64,000 bases of DNA, taken from Roseiarcus sp036488815 (GTDB lineage Bacteria > Pseudomonadota > Alphaproteobacteria > Rhizobiales > Beijerinckiaceae). This document shows, one piece after another, positions 62,072-64,000 of the stretch. The stretch's first letter is position 1; every line of letters begins with the position of its first letter. Under the pieces are notes generated by a model. It ran no database searches and was not told the DNA's origin. It saw nothing but the letters and a program-made list of their open reading frames with translations. Both the position numbers and the translations under genes were made by a program. The stretch spans positions 1 through 64,000 of the forward strand of contig DASXGX010000055.1 in the NCBI GenBank assembly GCA_036488815.1, in the 5' to 3' direction.

Positions 62072-63061
62072 GTGGCTAGGATGTTGGATGTCTCGCGGGA
62101 GGCCGGAGTGTCGGCAGCCACGGTGTCCCGTGTGCTCACCGGCTCGGCGGAAGTCGACCCCAAGACACGGAAGCTGGTCCTCGCGGCGGTCAAGAAGCTG
62201 AATTATCGGCCGAATCTCGTCGCGCGTGGCTTGCGCCGCCGATCCACCCAAGTGATCGCGCTGATCGTCACCGACATTGAAAACCCATTCTACACCGCGA
62301 TCTGCCGAGGCGTCGAAGACGCTGCCCGCACGGCTGGATACTCGGTCATTCTGTGCAACGCCGATCGAGACATCCGCAAGGAGCGAGAATACCTGAGAGT
62401 GGTGGCCGACCAGAATGCCTCCGGCGTCATCATCAGCCCGGCCTCGGCCCCGAAGACCAATATTTCTGATCTGATCGCGCGCGGATTGCCGGTCATCGCG
62501 GTCGACATGGCGCTGCCCGCCGCTTCAGGCTCCGTGCTGGTCGACAATAAGGAAGCGGGAGCCCTCGCGACGAGGCATCTCATAAGCAGAGGATGCAAGC
62601 GGATCGCCTGCATCACCGGGCCGCGCGACAATTCGACCGCGCAGGACAGGCTCGACGGATACTTCCGCGCCATCGAGGCCGCCGAGCAGGCCAAGGATCC
62701 GCATCTGGTCATTTACTCCAACTACATGGAAGACGGCGGCTACGAAGCCGCCAATCGCATTCTCGATCAGAAAAAGCGGCCGGACGGACTCTTCGTCACG
62801 AACAACCGCATGGCGGTCGGCGCGCTACGCGCTCTCCAGGAACGCGGCGTCACGATCCCAGACGAAGTCAACGTCATTGGGTTTGATGAGCTCCCGTGGG
62901 CGCTGGAACTCCATCCCCACCTGTCGCTCGTGCGCCAGCCGGCCTATCGAATCGGTCGCGAGGCGGCTCGCCTGCTGATCGACTGCGTCGCCGGCAGGGA
63001 GCATTCCCCGCATGTCATATTGGAAGCCGAACTCGTAGAGCGCGACGTGCGAACTCCTTAG
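62072..63061 (+). CDS. LacI-family transcriptional regulator
   Basis: A 329-residue repressor. The helix-turn-helix is at the extreme N-terminus (VSREAGVSAATVSRVLTGSA, residues about 7-26), followed by the hinge LNYRPNLVARGLRR and the periplasmic-binding-protein-like effector domain (VIALIVTDIENPFYTAICRG, GLFVTNNRMAVGALRALQ, VNVIGFDELPWAL). The GTG at 62072 with GGGGGTG upstream is used. It is the last gene of the second importer block and probably binds the TGTAATCGATTTCA operators at 56442 and 56469, with the imported sugar or its phosphate as effector. Confidence 0.93.
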   Translation: MARMLDVSREAGVSAATVSRVLTGSAEVDPKTRKLVLAAVKKLNYRPNLVARGLRRRSTQVIALIVTDIENPFYTAICRGVEDAARTAGYSVILCNADRDIRKEREYLRVVADQNASGVIISPASAPKTNISDLIARGLPVIAVDMALPAASGSVLVDNKEAGALATRHLISRGCKRIACITGPRDNSTAQDRLDGYFRAIEAAEQAKDPHLVIYSNYMEDGGYEAANRILDQKKRPDGLFVTNNRMAVGALRALQERGVTIPDEVNVIGFDELPWALELHPHLSLVRQPAYRIGREAARLLIDCVAGREHSPHVILEAELVERDVRTP

Positions 63062-63085
63062 AGGCGTCTGCAATCATGTTGGAGG

Positions 63086-63169
63086 GTCATAGCGAGGAGC
63101 GTAGCGACGAAGCAATCTATGTCTCCGCCTGCGTGGTCGGCACTCGATGGCGTCGCTTCGCGCAATGAC
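63086..63169. repeat. REP-like interspersed repeat, full palindromic form
   Basis: Starts GTCATAGCGAGGAGCGTAGC and ends CGCGCAATGAC, the inverted counterpart of the start. Compare 1781-1837 and 56328-56362. It lies between the LacI gene and the third binding-protein gene. Confidence 0.7.
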
Positions 63170-63195
63170 GGGGACGGTTCGGACTAAATGCAACA

Positions 63196-63221
63196 TGCGC
63201 TAGCGCAGGGCTGGCGCTAAC
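63196..63221 (+). promoter_or_regulatory. two palindromic sites upstream of the third binding protein
   Basis: TGCGCTAGCGCA (63196-63207) is a perfect 12-bp palindrome. GCTGGCGCTAAC (63210-63221) resembles the GTTAGCGCTAAC operator type used by rhizobial LacI regulators. They lie about 45 bp before the binding-protein start and could regulate it. Confidence 0.4.
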
Positions 63222-63264
63222 GTCACGATAAGATGGCCTTAGTTCGTAAAGGGAGGATCAGCAC

Positions 63265-64000
63265 ATGGAAACTGGCTTCGGGGCAAAAGCCCCAGGGATG
63301 AAGATGAAGGCTGCGCTCGCGACGATGCTGTCGTTGGCGGCGTTGGCGATGTCGCCAAGCTGGAGCGCGGCCGCCGAGTCGACCAACTACCCAGGCGACC
63401 TGACGAAAGGGAAGCGCCTGACGATCTACATCGAAGGGCTGGCCGACCCGAGCTCCGGCTTCTTCCGCGTGCTGAACAACGGCGCGCAACAGGCCGGCAA
63501 GGACCTCGGAGTCGACATCAAGTACGTCTATCCCTCGAGCGTCGACCTGGCCTCGTACACCGAGAAAATCGAAGAGACGATCGCGGCCAAGCCTGACGGC
63601 ATCCTGATCCTCGGCATCGGCGATCTGGACGCTGTGGCCAAAGAGGCCAAGGATAAGGGCATCGCGGTGGCCTTCAATCCCGCGCCGAGCGTCAAGGATC
63701 AGCCGTTGCGCGATCCGAACGACATCTACATTTCCAGGGTCGGCGCCGACGAATACGCCGCCGGCCAGATGGCGGCGGACCGTTTCGTCGAAAAGGGCTC
63801 GAAGTCGATGATTTGCCTCCAGGAGGATGTCGGCGACGGCACGCAGACGCAGCGCTGCGCGGGCATGGAGCAAGTCGCCAAGGCGAAGGGTAAGAAGTAC
63901 GATCATGTCGCCGGCGACGCGGACCCGGGCAAGACCGCTTCGATCGTCGAAGCCTACTTGCGTTCGCATCCGGACGTCGACGCCGTCGTCGCGACGGGGC
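63265..64000 (+). CDS. ribose-type ABC importer periplasmic binding protein 3 (3' end cut by window edge)
   Basis: About 245 residues are visible and the frame is open to the right edge. The ATG at 63265 has GGGAGGATC upstream. The leader is MKMKAALATMLSLAALAMSP with cleavage near AAA-E. The first lobe reads LTIYIEGLADPSSGFFRVLN and PDGILILGIGDLDAVAKEAK, then PDVDAVVATG at the edge. It is the first gene of what should be a third importer running past the window. Its ligand is unknown. Confidence 0.88.
   Translation, partial: METGFGAKAPGMKMKAALATMLSLAALAMSPSWSAAAESTNYPGDLTKGKRLTIYIEGLADPSSGFFRVLNNGAQQAGKDLGVDIKYVYPSSVDLASYTEKIEETIAAKPDGILILGIGDLDAVAKEAKDKGIAVAFNPAPSVKDQPLRDPNDIYISRVGADEYAAGQMAADRFVEKGSKSMICLQEDVGDGTQTQRCAGMEQVAKAKGKKYDHVAGDADPGKTASIVEAYLRSHPDVDAVVATG

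Overview
The window is GC-rich chromosomal DNA with almost every base coding, short intergenic gaps and many 4-bp start/stop overlaps. Gene content (SmoS/MtlK polyol operon, fused urease gamma-beta subunit, PutA without a DNA-binding domain, MlaEFD-type lipid transport, QueD/QueE, several ribose-type ABC transporters) and the small interspersed repeats point to an alphaproteobacterium of the order Hyphomicrobiales (Rhizobiales). The exact genus cannot be read from the sequence. No rRNA, tRNA, CRISPR array, integrase or transposase was seen.

Layout. 1-11.5 kb (minus strand): a polyol (sorbitol/mannitol) uptake and oxidation operon with a polysaccharide-deacetylase-like gene, a pentulose-type FGGY kinase, a SorC-family regulator, a complete four-gene ABC importer, mannitol 2-dehydrogenase and sorbitol dehydrogenase, followed by a lipase-like hydrolase cut by the left edge. 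11.6-18.6 kb: two convergent genes for exported proteins, a small exported protein, a three-gene Mla/MCE lipid transporter (the MCE protein carries a fused auxiliary-lipoprotein-like domain) and an amine-oxidase-like flavoprotein. 18.6-20.1 kb: a class A beta-lactamase bracketed by two inverted copies of a ~180-bp repeat. 20.2-25.6 kb: small hypothetical genes, a class III nucleotidyl cyclase, an exported isoaspartyl methyltransferase-like protein, a DUF559 endonuclease-like gene exactly bracketed by 37-bp inverted repeats, a dienelactone-hydrolase-like protein and a lone BrnA-type antitoxin.

25.9-32.7 kb: urease ureD-ureAB-ureC (the ureE, ureF and ureG maturation genes are absent here), a polytopic membrane protein and an MsbA-type exporter. 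33-43.3 kb: PutA followed at once by a caspase-fold protein, queE-queD, a DegP protease, a LysE exporter and a 2-dehydro-3-deoxygalactonokinase. 43.4-48.3 kb: a type I secretion ABC/HlyD pair with a TIGR03118-like candidate cargo upstream.

48.6-64 kb: a GntR-UTRA regulator, then two consecutive ribose-type ABC importers interleaved with two metallo-hydrolases (M42-like and M20), a PfkB kinase, a BtpA/SgcQ TIM-barrel protein, a glutamine-amidotransferase-like protein and a LacI regulator. A third ribose-type binding protein runs off the right edge. The second importer has a promoter with two copies of a LacI-type operator. This looks like one catabolic island for a phosphorylatable, probably amide- or glycan-linked substrate that the genes alone do not identify. 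It is the best candidate in the window for an undescribed system.
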